A stretch of DNA of 64,000 bases from Watersipora subatra (GCF_963576615.1 NC_088709.1:12592764-12656763); one strand, 5' to 3'. Numbered from the stretch's first letter, positions 33,689-43,170 are shown. Program-made: numbers and translations. Notes: generated by a model not told the origin, from the letters alone.

Positions 33689-33949
33689 TTTTGAGTAGCG
33701 GTGCAAAACTAAACTAAGTAGATTGACTTCTTTGGTAGTGTCAGTTGTGATAATTATGAGCATGTAGATCTAATTCTCTTTTCATATGTAATTGTTAACA
33801 TAGACTGTTTGGTTTATTTCCCTATGCACGAGGTGAAGGACTTTCTGTCTATCATTGCACACACCAGCATGCTGCACCTACAACTACTTATGGCACCAGC
33901 AACTCTTCCTTGCTTCCAATTCTGAAGTTGGTTACGTCTCTTACTACAG

Positions 33950-35002
33950 ATGGCGGAATCGGTCCCACTCCAAATTGAAGTAGACGTAGAGGAGGAACAG
34001 ATTGTGCTGGATAATAATGAAGACGAAAATTTAACGGTATCACCGGAACCTGAAGAACCGGTGGTCAATGTAGAGGAGCCCGAAACTCAGCTTACGACCA
34101 CGGGCCCCGTCAGAAAGCGACTGCGCACTGTAAAGTTTGTCGATGAACAAACATCCGTGGAAGTCAAGAATGCCCGCCTTCACCCTAATGGATGCAAACT
34201 GTGTTCGTTTACCATATCTATCCCTGACAAACTTACGGAGCATATCCGCACCCACTTCACAAGGTTTTTCTGCTCCTGTGGTGTGTCGGAAAATATCAAA
34301 TCGTTGATCGGCATGCATATTCAACAGCAGAAGAGGAACTTGGCCGCCGATCACCAGGACATAACGAGTTGTTATGAAGTGGACCGAACGCTTTTCCAGA
34401 ATTTCCTACAGTTTGTGGGGTTACCAGATTCTACAGCGTTTGGAGAACTGGTGCACAGGAAGGATGGTGCTCGCAGCATCAAAGTGGAAACAGTAACTGC
34501 CCCAGCCACCACTTCTAATGATGCGTCATCCCTCAGTGTGACTTTCAACAAACGGAATCGGGATGTTCGGCTACTTATGAATGAAGAGGAGTCGACTGCT
34601 GCCGCAGCAAGCATTCGTGCTGGTCGGGAACAAAAGCAACAACAATCCCATAAACCATCCTCGGCATGTGTTGCTGCCCTCCGACCTGCCCTGAAACGAA
34701 CAATGAGCGGTAGTGTTGTTAGACCCTCGACTCCTTTCACAGCGGTTCCCCGACCAACTACGCTAAATACGGCTACTACCAATGTACACTGCAATGCTGA
34801 AGTTTTGGTACTTCGAGAGGAGTTAAAGAGGGTTACTGCAGAACGTGATCGCCTCCGCGAAGAGAACATTGCTCTGCGAGTGGAAAACCAAGGCGCTCGA
34901 CAGACGATTGGAACTGTACAAGAGCACCTTTCCCAAATCCAGCAAATTGGGAGACACCTGGGAATGGCTAGAGATTTGATTCACAAATTTATAGGGAATT
35001 AA
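33950..35002 (+). CDS. ORF3: C2H2 zinc-finger and coiled-coil protein in env position
   Basis: 350 residues, sense strand, between pol and the 3' LTR. The N-terminal third is acidic (residues 1-48). A basic patch (KRLRTVK, about 56-62) could act in nuclear import. One classical C2H2 finger follows: C82-X2-C85-X12-H98-X3-H102. A second Cys/His cluster (C108, C110, H123) may be a degenerate finger. Residues about 180-280 are low-complexity Ser/Thr/Ala. Residues about 284-335 form a heptad-rich, probable dimerising coiled coil. No signal peptide, furin site or membrane segment is visible, so this is not an envelope glycoprotein. TTACTACAG immediately precedes the ATG and could be a splice acceptor giving a subgenomic mRNA. 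A regulatory or nucleic-acid-binding role is inferred; I recognise no family. Confidence 0.8.
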   Translation: MAESVPLQIEVDVEEEQIVLDNNEDENLTVSPEPEEPVVNVEEPETQLTTTGPVRKRLRTVKFVDEQTSVEVKNARLHPNGCKLCSFTISIPDKLTEHIRTHFTRFFCSCGVSENIKSLIGMHIQQQKRNLAADHQDITSCYEVDRTLFQNFLQFVGLPDSTAFGELVHRKDGARSIKVETVTAPATTSNDASSLSVTFNKRNRDVRLLMNEEESTAAAASIRAGREQKQQQSHKPSSACVAALRPALKRTMSGSVVRPSTPFTAVPRPTTLNTATTNVHCNAEVLVLREELKRVTAERDRLREENIALRVENQGARQTIGTVQEHLSQIQQIGRHLGMARDLIHKFIGN

Positions 35003-35152
35003 AGTTGTACGAGTTTCCAATGTTGAATTGGGGTAAAACTTAACAACTTCTCCTATTAATAAGTTTCGACGAATTGTCGAAGAACAAACTTATATGTAAT
35101 TTCTTTTTGTTGGCAATCGATGCTAAGATCATGTTGATACTGTGTCGCATCT

Positions 35153-35164
35153 AGGGGCGGAGAA
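35153..35164 (+). promoter_or_regulatory. Polypurine tract
   Basis: AGGGGCGGAGAA, purine except for one C, abuts the 3' LTR, the expected plus-strand primer position. Confidence 0.75.
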
Positions 35165-35612
35165 TGTTGTGAAATTACATTTTGGCGAGTCCAATGATAC
35201 TAATTTTTATAGCTTATGTTCCTAGAATTATTTTTTTGTATTGTGTGATTTTTCTTTTGTGATCAGATGGCTAGCTTTACTTTTAAATGAGATAGCTTTT
35301 TGTTTTGCGTTTAACTCACTCTCTTTTTGATGATCATTCAGTCAATTCGGACGTGTTTTAAGAAGAGTGTGTTAGAGGTAAATAGAATTCCATCGGAATT
35401 GTTAATTTTCCTTGTCGTATTTGTAATTGTAATTGTAAATTGTATTGTATTGTATCGTTGTATTGTATGTTTTGAATCTGGGTTGATTCTACAACTTGTT
35501 GTACAACCCAGATAGTATTCATTTGTAATAAAGTAAATACTCACTAGACAAAGGACCCGTGTTTTTGATTTGGAATGATATTTATTTGAGATATATAACC
35601 AATTCCATTTCA
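35165..35612 (+). repeat. 3' LTR
   Basis: Same length as the 5' LTR (448 bp) at a constant offset of 7658, so there are no indels. One substitution was found, at 35456. The AATAAA signal is at 35527-35532. AGAA follows at 35613-35616. Confidence 0.95.
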
Positions 35613-35692
35613 AGAATATATCTGTTTTAAAAAAGAAACAAAAACGCCTTTACGAGCACAAATTTTTGGCCAACCGGCAGAACTTTGCAATA

Positions 35693-36895
35693 CCCTAGGA
35701 CACTTATGTATTCGCGGCATCTAACTTTTGCGTTTTCGCGGCAACAGCCTCTCGCGAAAATTTCATGAGCGAAACTAAACTATCATAACGAACGAGCGAA
35801 AACGCGAAATTAAATGGCTTTGTTCATTGATGTTCACAATAAAATCACCATATTAGAAATGCAGACAATTTTCGTGTGTGGTTGGCTCATTGGGCAAGTT
35901 TTGTTAAACTCATTATAGCTAATACACCAACTGAGCAGCTTGGCAAAACAAATTAAGATAATAAATTTTTTTGGAAAAGCCTAGACAAATGAAGAAGATG
36001 ATGATATTAGTTTAGTCATTGAATTTGTAACTGATGAGGATGACAGTCTGGTAGGAAAAGTCATAAAATTGAATAATAATTATTGTGGTGATGAATTTTA
36101 TTACCAACCAAAAGCAATAACAACCCGGTGCCATGGCCACCGCGTGCTATAAATACTTGAATTCTAATATTGGTACCAATCAGTCACTGCGGCTTTGACG
36201 TCATTGATAGTCTAGGAAACAAATGGCAGCAAGCGATCAAATTACATTATTGATCTAGCCTACACATTTCTACCTGCGGTTCACAAATACAAACTACCGT
36301 ACTTTTCGGACAATTAGCAGCTACTTTTTTCTGATGATTTGAGCCATGCGGCTTATAGGTAGGCCTACAAGGGTGCGGCTAATCACTGTGGCTTATTCTG
36401 TGGCTTTTTCTTTCACCGCTAGGGCGCACTAACGGGAATCTCCAATTAGTGCACTTTTAGCTGTGAAAGAAAATACGAAACAATGCCTCACGGTACTGTC
36501 CCGTTAGGCACTAAGTTAAAAAGCGTCGGATAATACGAAACTGTGCCGTTCTGCACTGTTCCGTTTTAAATGGCGTTAAAAAGCACAGTCCTTAGTTCTG
36601 CGGCCTATAGTAAGATGCGGCTTATGTATTGTTTTATTATCGTTTTTGGAAAATAAAGCACATGTAGCTTATATAGAGGTGCAGTTTATAGCCCAAACAG
36701 TACGGTAGTCCCAATTTGAAAAATATTTCGTACCAGCGAACTGAACCTGAGGAATCTAATGTTTGTTCCACTGCATTTATTTTCACATCACTATATTTTC
36801 GCACTCATCAGAGCTGCGAAATTAAGTTCCAGCGAAATTTTACTCTGTATGCTACTCACGAAACTAAATACTAGCGAAATATAAGTGTCCTAGGG
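35693..36895. mobile_element. Second TIR element with TA target duplication
   Basis: The left terminus is CCCTAGGACACTTATGTATT and the right terminus is the inverse of CCCTAGGACACTTATATTTC. TA flanks both sides (35691-35692, 36896-36897). Subterminal repeats with TTCGCG/GCGAAA recur, as in the larger TIR element, which suggests related families. At 1203 bp with no coding region, it is non-autonomous. It contains a separate MITE. Confidence 0.7.
36294..36708. mobile_element. MITE nested in the second TIR element
   Basis: Termini are CTACCGTACTTTTCGG and the inverse of CTACCGTACTGTTTGG. The body has repeats reading GCGGCTTATA and GGGAATCTCC. Related sequence sits inside the Helitrons at 1465-1710, 22740-23000 and 56760-57010, so an ancestral Helitron probably acquired a copy. 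No target duplication is clear. Confidence 0.55.
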
Positions 36896-37336
36896 TAGTA
36901 TGCCACGAGGAGAGTTCTGAAGATCACTTCCTTACCAGTCACGCAGTAGCGATAGAATCGCCTTTAACATCCACTCAAGACAGTGAAAGGGATATAGAGC
37001 TGCTATTACCAAAATAGCTAGTCACAGAGCACCATTACACGCTAGTATTCACTTATCAAGAGTACCAGTTCAATTTTATTGTTAGACAACCGCCATATGG
37101 ACTAAACTGTTTATATTTACTCCATTCATCGTTCGTAAAATTTTATTTGTATTTGAAACATTTTATTTCTACTCAAGTTTGTAATAAATTATGATATATC
37201 TATACGCAAAATAAAATATATAATATAATCGTGTTTGTTGCAGCGATATCGAGGAGTTGTTGTCGATTAAGGGGTCTAGGTTGACTGGTTGCTTCTCTGC
37301 CAATATTCCTGCCTTGATGAATATTACTACTTGTCT

Positions 37337-37658
37337 CTAGTTTTCGTAATCGGAGTAGATTGTTTCATTCTCAATCTGCAGTAAACACAAAAAGAAAACA
37401 TTAATAAGTGCAAAAACGTGCTGTGGTACAGAAATGCAAAAACAATTGCTGAAGTATTTAATGAAAGCTATCAGTTTTTAAACAAAATAATTAACTAATG
37501 CAGTTAATTATGGAAAAACATATCTGCACTGCAAATCAAATACATACCATAATGTCTAGATCAGAATCATGATCGTCCTCAACTTCGGTTTTAGAGATTG
37601 ATGGAGTTGATTTCAATGTAAAAAGACTGGGAGAGATTTTTTGCGATGACGAAGCCAT
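37337..37658 (-). CDS. Candidate two-exon microprotein (49 residues)
   Basis: Exon 1 runs 37658-37548 (37 codons), beginning MASSSQKISPSLF and ending DSDLDIM at donor GTATGT. Exon 2 runs 37375-37337, after a good acceptor (TTTACTGCAG), and reads IENETIYSDYEN then TAG. Phase is kept across the 172-base intron. The product is small, Ser-rich and then acidic. It lies inside the larger TIR element. Nothing like it is known to me; chance splice signals are possible. Confidence 0.3.
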
Positions 37659-38195
37659 GGCAAATAACTTGTGAAAACCTTGAATAATTTTGTAAAGTTT
37701 GATGCAATGGCAATAAAACTCGAAGCCTGCGATGATTTTAAAAAAGTTTTAGAACTCGGCCACGTTTAGTACTTCTGCCTAGCATCTATTTTTGCAATGA
37801 CGCCATTCTGCATATCTTGTGACAACCTTGAAAAATTTTGTAAAGAAATGTGATGCAATGGCAATGGTGTTAGCTCAAAGCCCAGGCAATGATTTAAAAA
37901 ATGTTTTGGAACTCAATTACGTTTAGTATTTATGCTTAACGGCTAGTTTTTTAATTTGATGCAGTAGTTATTCTCCCTTGTGATTAAAAATATAACTAAT
38001 TATTCACGGAATTTAATAATTTACGGAATTGACTGTTCGTGAAATCGCGAGTTTTTATAACCAACAAATATTTTCATTCTGTAGGGTATATATGCCATAG
38101 GTATATATGTTATGTATATGTATATATGTTTACACACCCAAACACACTTTTAGCTAAGAAATAAAACACGCGTATTAATAATACCTACAAACTAT
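37658..38195. other. Right end of the large TIR element and flank
   Basis: Two diverged direct repeats of about 100 bases (near 37670-37760 and 37820-37930, both with TTGTAAAG and GATGCAATGGCAAT). Then come the terminal inverted repeat and TA-rich flank. No gene seen. Confidence 0.5.
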
Positions 38196-38199
38196 TACA

Positions 38200-38440
38200 T
38201 GGCGTTACACGCACATGCATTACATTGCATTACACGCACATGCATTACATTTCATTACACGCACATGCATTACATTTCATTACACACATCTGCATTACAT
38301 TGCATTACACGTACATGCATTATATTGCATTACACCCACATGAATTACATTTCATTACACGCACATGCATTACATTACATTACACGTACATGCATTACAT
38401 TGCATTACACACACATGCAATACACGCACATGTACTGCAA
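38200..38440. repeat. 25-bp minisatellite
   Basis: About nine to ten units of ACACGCACATGCATTACATT followed by TCATT (25 bp, with variants). Reading frames rich in His/Thr/Tyr over it come from the repeat. The next 500 bases (38445-38955) show nothing identifiable. Confidence 0.8.
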
Positions 38441-38959
38441 TGATGAGCAACTTTCTTATGGTCATCAATTAAATTACTGAATGAGTTTATTTTAGTTTAC
38501 TAAAGTTTCCTTGAGTAGATTATTGCAGATCACTTCAAAAGCATTCATTTGCAACAAAGCAAAAACGGATGTCTCCTATTATGTATAAATCAGTAATAAA
38601 TAAGACATTAAAACATACCACAAGTAAACAGAAAAATGAAATAATTAAGCTGCTAAACACTTATTTATTTGTTTACTTTTTAATTGTAAGTAATTTGATT
38701 GTTTTGGTTCATCCATTTACACACATTCGTTTCACTATTAACTAATTAGAGACAAGCAGATCAATGTCAAAAATATTGACTTATTGATATTAGTTCACCG
38801 CGAGTTGCAAACTATTAATAAATTACAAACTATTATAAAATAATAGTTTGTAATAAAAAAAGGTACTCTCACCCTTAGGGTGATTATTTTATCATATTCA
38901 GAGCATCTCCAGTCTGAGCATCTCATCTGAGCATTTTGGTGGTTCCAAGCAAGGAGCCT

Positions 38960-39590
38960 ACAGTAGCATTAGTAATAGTAATAGTTAGAGAAATACTAAT
39001 AGTGTAGTAGTAATAGTAGTAGTAGTAAAGATAATCCTAAGATCAATAGTATTAGTGGTGGTATTAGTAGTAAAAGTAGTAGTACTAGTAAATGTAGTAA
39101 CAACTCTTAGCATTGTAGTTGGTTATTGTAGCAATAGTAGTAGTAGTAGTAGTATTAGTAGTAATAGTAGTAGTAATAGTAGTAGTAATAGTAATAATAG
39201 TATTAGTAATAGTAGTAGTAGTAGTAATAGTATTAGCAGTAGTAGTACTAGTAGCAGTAGTAGTAATAATAGTAGTAGTAGTAGCAGTAGTAGTAGTAGT
39301 AGTAGCAGTAATAGTAGTAGTAATAGTAGTAGCAGTAGTAATAGTAGTCATAGTAGCAGTAGCAACAGTATTAGTAGTAGTAGTAATAGTAGTAGTAGTA
39401 GTAGTAGTAATAGTAGTAGCAGTAGTAATAGCAGTAGTATTAGTAGTAGTAGTAATAGTAGTAGTAGCAATAGTAATAGTAGTAGTTATAGTAGTAGTAG
39501 TAGTATTAGTCCCGGTAGTAGTAGTGGTAATAGCAGTAATAATAATAGTAGTAGTAGTAATAGTAGCAGTAGTCATAATAGTAATAGTAA
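38960..39590. repeat. (TAG)n microsatellite, longest of its kind
   Basis: About 630 bp of TAG with scattered TAA, CAG and CAT triplets. The tract is open in several frames on both strands, giving Ser/Asn, Val/Ile and Thr/Ile polymers that are not genes. Confidence 0.85.
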
Positions 39591-39639
39591 TTTTATATTA
39601 GTTTACCCTATATCAGTCTACTAATCTACCCCTTTTTTA

Positions 39640-39796
39640 TTTATAGTATGCGGTATAATAGAGTACAGCACAGTTTATGGTGTAAAATGTAAAATACGTT
39701 GCCGAAGTTGTTTTCTCGATTTGGAATGGATTAAAATTTACTTACATTCATTCTAATGAAAAAAATTGTGTTCGACAAATGAGGTTCCACTGTACG
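39640..39796 (-). mobile_element. Truncated copy of the CAGTAGAACCTC element
   Basis: Read on the minus strand it begins TACAGTGGAACCTC. It then matches the first 200 bases or so of the element at 41437 (GTAAATTTTAATCCATTCCA is shared) and is truncated at the other end. Confidence 0.55.
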
Positions 39797-40749
39797 TTAT
39801 TAAAAGATATACGTCATTGAAAATTATGAAATTTACAGCGGTTTGAAAACTTATACACATGTTTTATCTATTTTTAATTTAGTTGCCTCCACAAAACTTT
39901 TTCTTCGTGTAATTAATTTTGAAAGTTTCAATTGTTTGACAAAGTTTGAAAACTTTTACAGTTTTATCTTCTTTTTTAATTTATTTCAACTACACAAAAC
40001 ACTTTTCTCATGATATGCAGTTGGAAAGTAAGAATGGCAAATCTTGTTATATGTTAGATATAAATCAATTTATTTTTATCAATTTTTATCAATATATTTA
40101 TACTAGCTGTACAACCCGGCGTTGCTCGGGTAAAAATAAGTCTTTGGAAAGAAAATAGATTTATACTAACATATAACATTATTTGCCATTCTAACTTTTA
40201 AACTTCATATCGCAAAAAAGTGTTTTGTGTAGTTGAAATAAATCAAGAAAGAAAATAAAAACAACTTTAAATGGTTTTTAAACTTTGTCAAACAACTTTG
40301 TAACTTTCAAACTTTATATCATGAAGAAAATAACTTCCACAGTTCATATAAATAAAAAATAAAATAAATCAACTATGAAAGGGTTTAAATGTAAATGTGA
40401 AATAAATAAGGAGTAATAGCTAAATTAAGTCTGTTTTGCTACAATAAAAGATGATTCAATAGTGTTTCTACTAACTCGAACTGAGAAAACAAAATCAAAA
40501 TCTTGAATACGTTGAATTAATAATAGCAAAGCTTAAAAAAGCAAAGCTAAAAAGATTACTGTTCCATCAGAAGCTATCCATCAATACTTTGAATAAGATG
40601 ATGCTGGTACCTTTGGATACTGGTACAAATGTAAAAATGAGATATCGTATTGTATTTGTCTGACTGAAGGGAGAGAGTAAGTTTAGGCTCTTCCTACGGA
40701 GATAATACAATTGTCCGCATAAAAAGAATCGGCCTTGACTGCGATATAG

Positions 40750-40814
40750 CAATGATATACAGCCCCCTATGGGGGCAGTATATGTATATGTATATGAGGG
40801 GCTGTATATCATTG
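40750..40814. repeat. Hairpin, 17-base perfect arms
   Basis: CAATGATATACAGCCCC and its exact reverse complement flank a 31-base loop. No nearby gene explains it as a terminator. Confidence 0.75.
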
Positions 40815-41027
40815 GATATAGCAATTGAACCTTACAAAAACCGAAAATAGAACTTCAAGAAAAGTTACCATAACAAATAATGCTGAACTCTCCATGGCGA
40901 GCAACATATATCTTTTAAAAACTTATATAATCATGACAAAAATTGTCAAATTTTAGGTTCAAAATAAACTAATGTTAATATCGTGGGGCAAGACAAATTG
41001 GCCCTGAGAAAAAAAATATACGTACGT

Positions 41028-41103
41028 GCTATATATGTACATGCTATATATGTACGTGCTATATACATACGGGCTATATACATACGTGCTATATAGTACG
41101 TAT
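41028..41103. repeat. 15-bp tandem repeat
   Basis: About five units of GCTATATATGTACGT with variants. The repeat is itself partly palindromic. Confidence 0.7.
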
Positions 41104-41436
41104 ATATACTACTCACTGTGCTACCTGGCGTTGCCCAAGTAATGAAAAGGTCTTTGGACAGAAAATTGATTCGTATTTACCATATAACAAAATTTGCCAT
41201 TCTAACTTTCAAACTACAGATCATGAGAGAAGTGTTTTTTGTAGTTGAAATAAATTAAAAGAGAAAATAAAAACAACTGTTAAGGTTTTCAAACTTTATC
41301 AAACGACTGTAACCTTCAAACTTCATATCACGAAGAAAATGTTTTGTGCAGGATAACTAAATTAAAAATAAATAAAACAAGTTTAAAGGTGGTAAAATTT
41401 TATAACTTTCAGTGACGTATATCTTTTAATAACGTA

Positions 41437-42205
41437 CAGTAGAACCTCGGTTCTCGAGCATAATCCATTACAGAAGGTTGTTAGAAAACTGAGTTGTTCG
41501 AGATCCGAAACAACTTTTTCCCATTAAAATGAATGCAAGTAAATTTTAATCCATTCCAAGTCGAGAAAACAACTTTGGTAAAGTATTTTTTATTTTACAC
41601 CATAAACTGTACTGTATACTGCATACTATAAATAAAAACGGGTAGACACAGACCGTGTTTAAATTTAATCAAAGGTTTTCTATTTATGATGATGGAAAAA
41701 AAGTAAACATTTCGTATATTTTGCTCTTAAAACATCAAAAACATTAAAGGTTAAGATACATTGACAAAAACTTCAGAAATTGAAAATGAAACAGCAAAAA
41801 AATGTAACGGATCAGTTCTATCAAAAATCGTAGAAAAAAGAAAATATAAACAGAAATGGCACATTTACTTCACATCTTTGAAGGAGAATCCTCCTCCAAA
41901 ACAATTTAGGGTAACTCGAATGGAGGGGTTATCTACCTAGCAAATCTATTCGGTAAATCTTTTCATCTCAGATGCTTCCTTCCTCGTTGTAAAAAATTTA
42001 TGAAGTGTAAATTGCTTCTCTGTTTGTTAACAAATGTTTCCATGCTGTTGGCGGAGCTGTTCCAATTCCAATGCGCATGATCCGGTTTAGTCGAGAACTG
42101 AATTTATGTTCGAGATTCGTGACGAACAAATCTCAAAATCTTTGGTTGTAAACCAAGTTGGCCGAGAGAGGTCCAAATATTGGTCCAAGAGCCGAAGTTC
42201 TACTG
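41437..42205. mobile_element. TIR element, pogo/Tigger-like MITE
   Basis: Termini are CAGTAGAACCTCGG and the inverse of CAGTAGAACTTCGG, flanked by TA on both sides. TA duplication plus CAGT-type termini is the pattern of pogo/Tigger-type elements; the assignment is inferred. 769 bp, with no transposase frame. Confidence 0.6.
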
Positions 42206-42435
42206 TATATAATCAGTACACAAATCGCCAGATTTTAATTTCGGAATAAATTATTGTCGATATCGTGAGGTCGAATAAATTAGCTCTAACGAAAAAAGAC
42301 AAATAAGCATCACATTGCATATACTTAGGTCCCAAAATATTTCTGGACAGAAGCATCATAACTCGTGGAGGCAAGGCTAAAATAATTAGCACCCGCATAG
42401 TGTATGCGGTATATGAAAACGCATCTGGTCATCAT

Positions 42436-42560
42436 GTCGTTGTAGTTCAGTGGTAGAGCGTCCAAATATGCATCCGGGCATTCGGCGTCAGTTCAAATCT
42501 TTCAGAATGCGGAATTTCAACATCAAGATTTTAATAGCTATAGCCGGAATGCAGAAAAAC
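42436..42560 (+). mobile_element. tRNA-derived SINE
   Basis: A-box-like TAGTTCAGTGGTAGAGCG (about 42443-42460) and B-box-like CAGTTCAAATC (42489-42499), then AAGATTTTAATAGCTATAGC (from 42525). That last run is shared with the minus-strand SINE at 10300-10460. The tRNA arms do not pair, so it is not a tRNA gene. 42560-43080 is the 3' flank of a lost FUT copy. Confidence 0.55.
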
Positions 42561-43089
42561 ATACTTTGAGAAATGTATATATAGATATATGATATATGAA
42601 GGTGAACAAACTAGGATGAAGTTAACTCTGTTTATTTAAAGGTTTCTTGAAAATATATAAGTAAAGTAAAATTGTTTAAAATATTTGCTTTTAAATACCT
42701 TACTTTTACTAAGTAATAAGCTAGGCGAAATCTGATCACTTTCCAATACAACGTCTGAAATCTGTTTGAGGTTAACGACTTTTCTAAAAAAATTATTTTC
42801 AACTTGGATATCTAAGATCTTACAAATTATCGAGCAAGTGTTCGTTGAGTGTCCTATAACAGATATATAATCTGTACCTAAATAGCAATATGGCCGCTGT
42901 CGTAACTTGCTTTAAATGTTCAGCATACAAATTAACCTACAAAATTTCAAAAAGGTTTTGCAAAGTATTTTTGAAAAAATAATTCTTGATTTGGATATCT
43001 GGGAGATATTATGTGAAAAGACAGCTCAAAGAGATATACACATAAAATAATGTTACTGCTATAAACAGGCGCCGAATAAGTAACGCATA

Positions 43090-43170
43090 CCTGTTTGACA
43101 AGTTCCTACAGGTGCTCTGGTCATTCCACTCGTCTGCAAAGAGACGACTCTAGGCAGCTTGAAGTATCTG
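43090..43170 (-). pseudogene. FUT C-terminal fragment
   Basis: Frame reads QAA, a TAG, then SRLFADEWNDQSTCRN, matching the FUT C-terminus. The 3' flank (42780-43085) also matches other FUT copies. Everything upstream of these codons is lost. 43170-43600 holds no gene. Confidence 0.8.

Larger units (their letters stand above)
27507..35612 (+). mobile_element. Complete Ty3/gypsy LTR retrotransposon with a third ORF
   Basis: 8106 bp, in the order LTR, primer-binding site, gag, pol, ORF3, polypurine tract, LTR. The pol order is protease, reverse transcriptase, RNase H, integrase, the Metaviridae (Ty3/gypsy) order. LTRs start TG and end CA and are 448 bp each. AGAA flanks both sides as a 4-bp target duplication. 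All three reading frames are open and the LTRs differ at one site, so this looks like a recent, possibly competent insertion. It interrupts a coding exon of the surrounding DNA transposon. Confidence 0.95.
27170..37017 (+). pseudogene. Two-exon gene interrupted by two transposon insertions
   Basis: Exon 1, 27170-27256 (29 codons), includes ALRGFHEYSSIWRPLMNQQF and ends at a strong donor, GTAAGT. The likely exon 2 starts after AATTAG at 27475 in matching phase 0. It is broken at 27506 by the gypsy element and at 35692 by the TA-flanked element. If each insertion and one copy of its target duplication are disregarded, the frame stays open (coding parts 27475-27506, 35617-35692, 36898-37014) to TAG at 37015, about 104 codons in all. 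Exon 1 resembles the start of HIRAN-like domains in uncharacterised invertebrate proteins, a weak recollection. The product is unknown and the gene is presumably dead. Confidence 0.4.
26953..38086. mobile_element. TIR DNA transposon with TA target duplication, host of nested insertions
   Basis: The left terminus is CCCTACAGGATGAA (26953) and the right terminus is CATTCTGTAGGG (38086), its inverse with one mismatch. TA (or TATA) flanks both sides. Subterminal TTCGCG-type repeats occur near the left end, with related TCGCG and CACG near the right. Excluding the gypsy element and the second TIR element inside, the unit is about 1.8 kb. It holds a disrupted two-exon plus-strand gene and a small two-exon minus-strand gene. 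No transposase is recognisable, and I do not assign a superfamily. Confidence 0.6.
39797..41436. mobile_element. Cluster of dispersed repeats with Helitron-like ends
   Basis: One repeat family appears three times. Plus-strand copies lie at 40103-40400 and 41117-41430. An inverted copy at 39797-40102 meets the first at its terminus. The end at 40103, read on the minus strand, is ACCCG-agcaacgc-CGGGT, then TGTACAG and CTAG followed by T, a Helitron-type 3' end. The copy at 41117 keeps the hairpin but not CTAG. A further relative lies at 11470-11570. The stretch 40400-41020 holds no gene. Confidence 0.45.

Noticed and set aside
33950..35002. ORF3 as an envelope gene
   Set aside because: No signal peptide, hydrophobic fusion peptide, protease cleavage site or transmembrane segment. 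The zinc-finger and coiled-coil content does not fit.
38960..39620. Long reading frames giving Ser/Asn, Val/Ile and Thr/Ile polymers on both strands
   Set aside because: They come from the (TAG)n tract being free of stops in several frames at once. The same applies at 7600-7970, 25500-25850, 43810-44460, 48618-48845 and 62070-62350.
42436..42510. A tRNA gene
   Set aside because: A- and B-box-like runs are present, but acceptor and other arms do not pair, and the tail is shared with another tRNA-like repeat, so it is a SINE.
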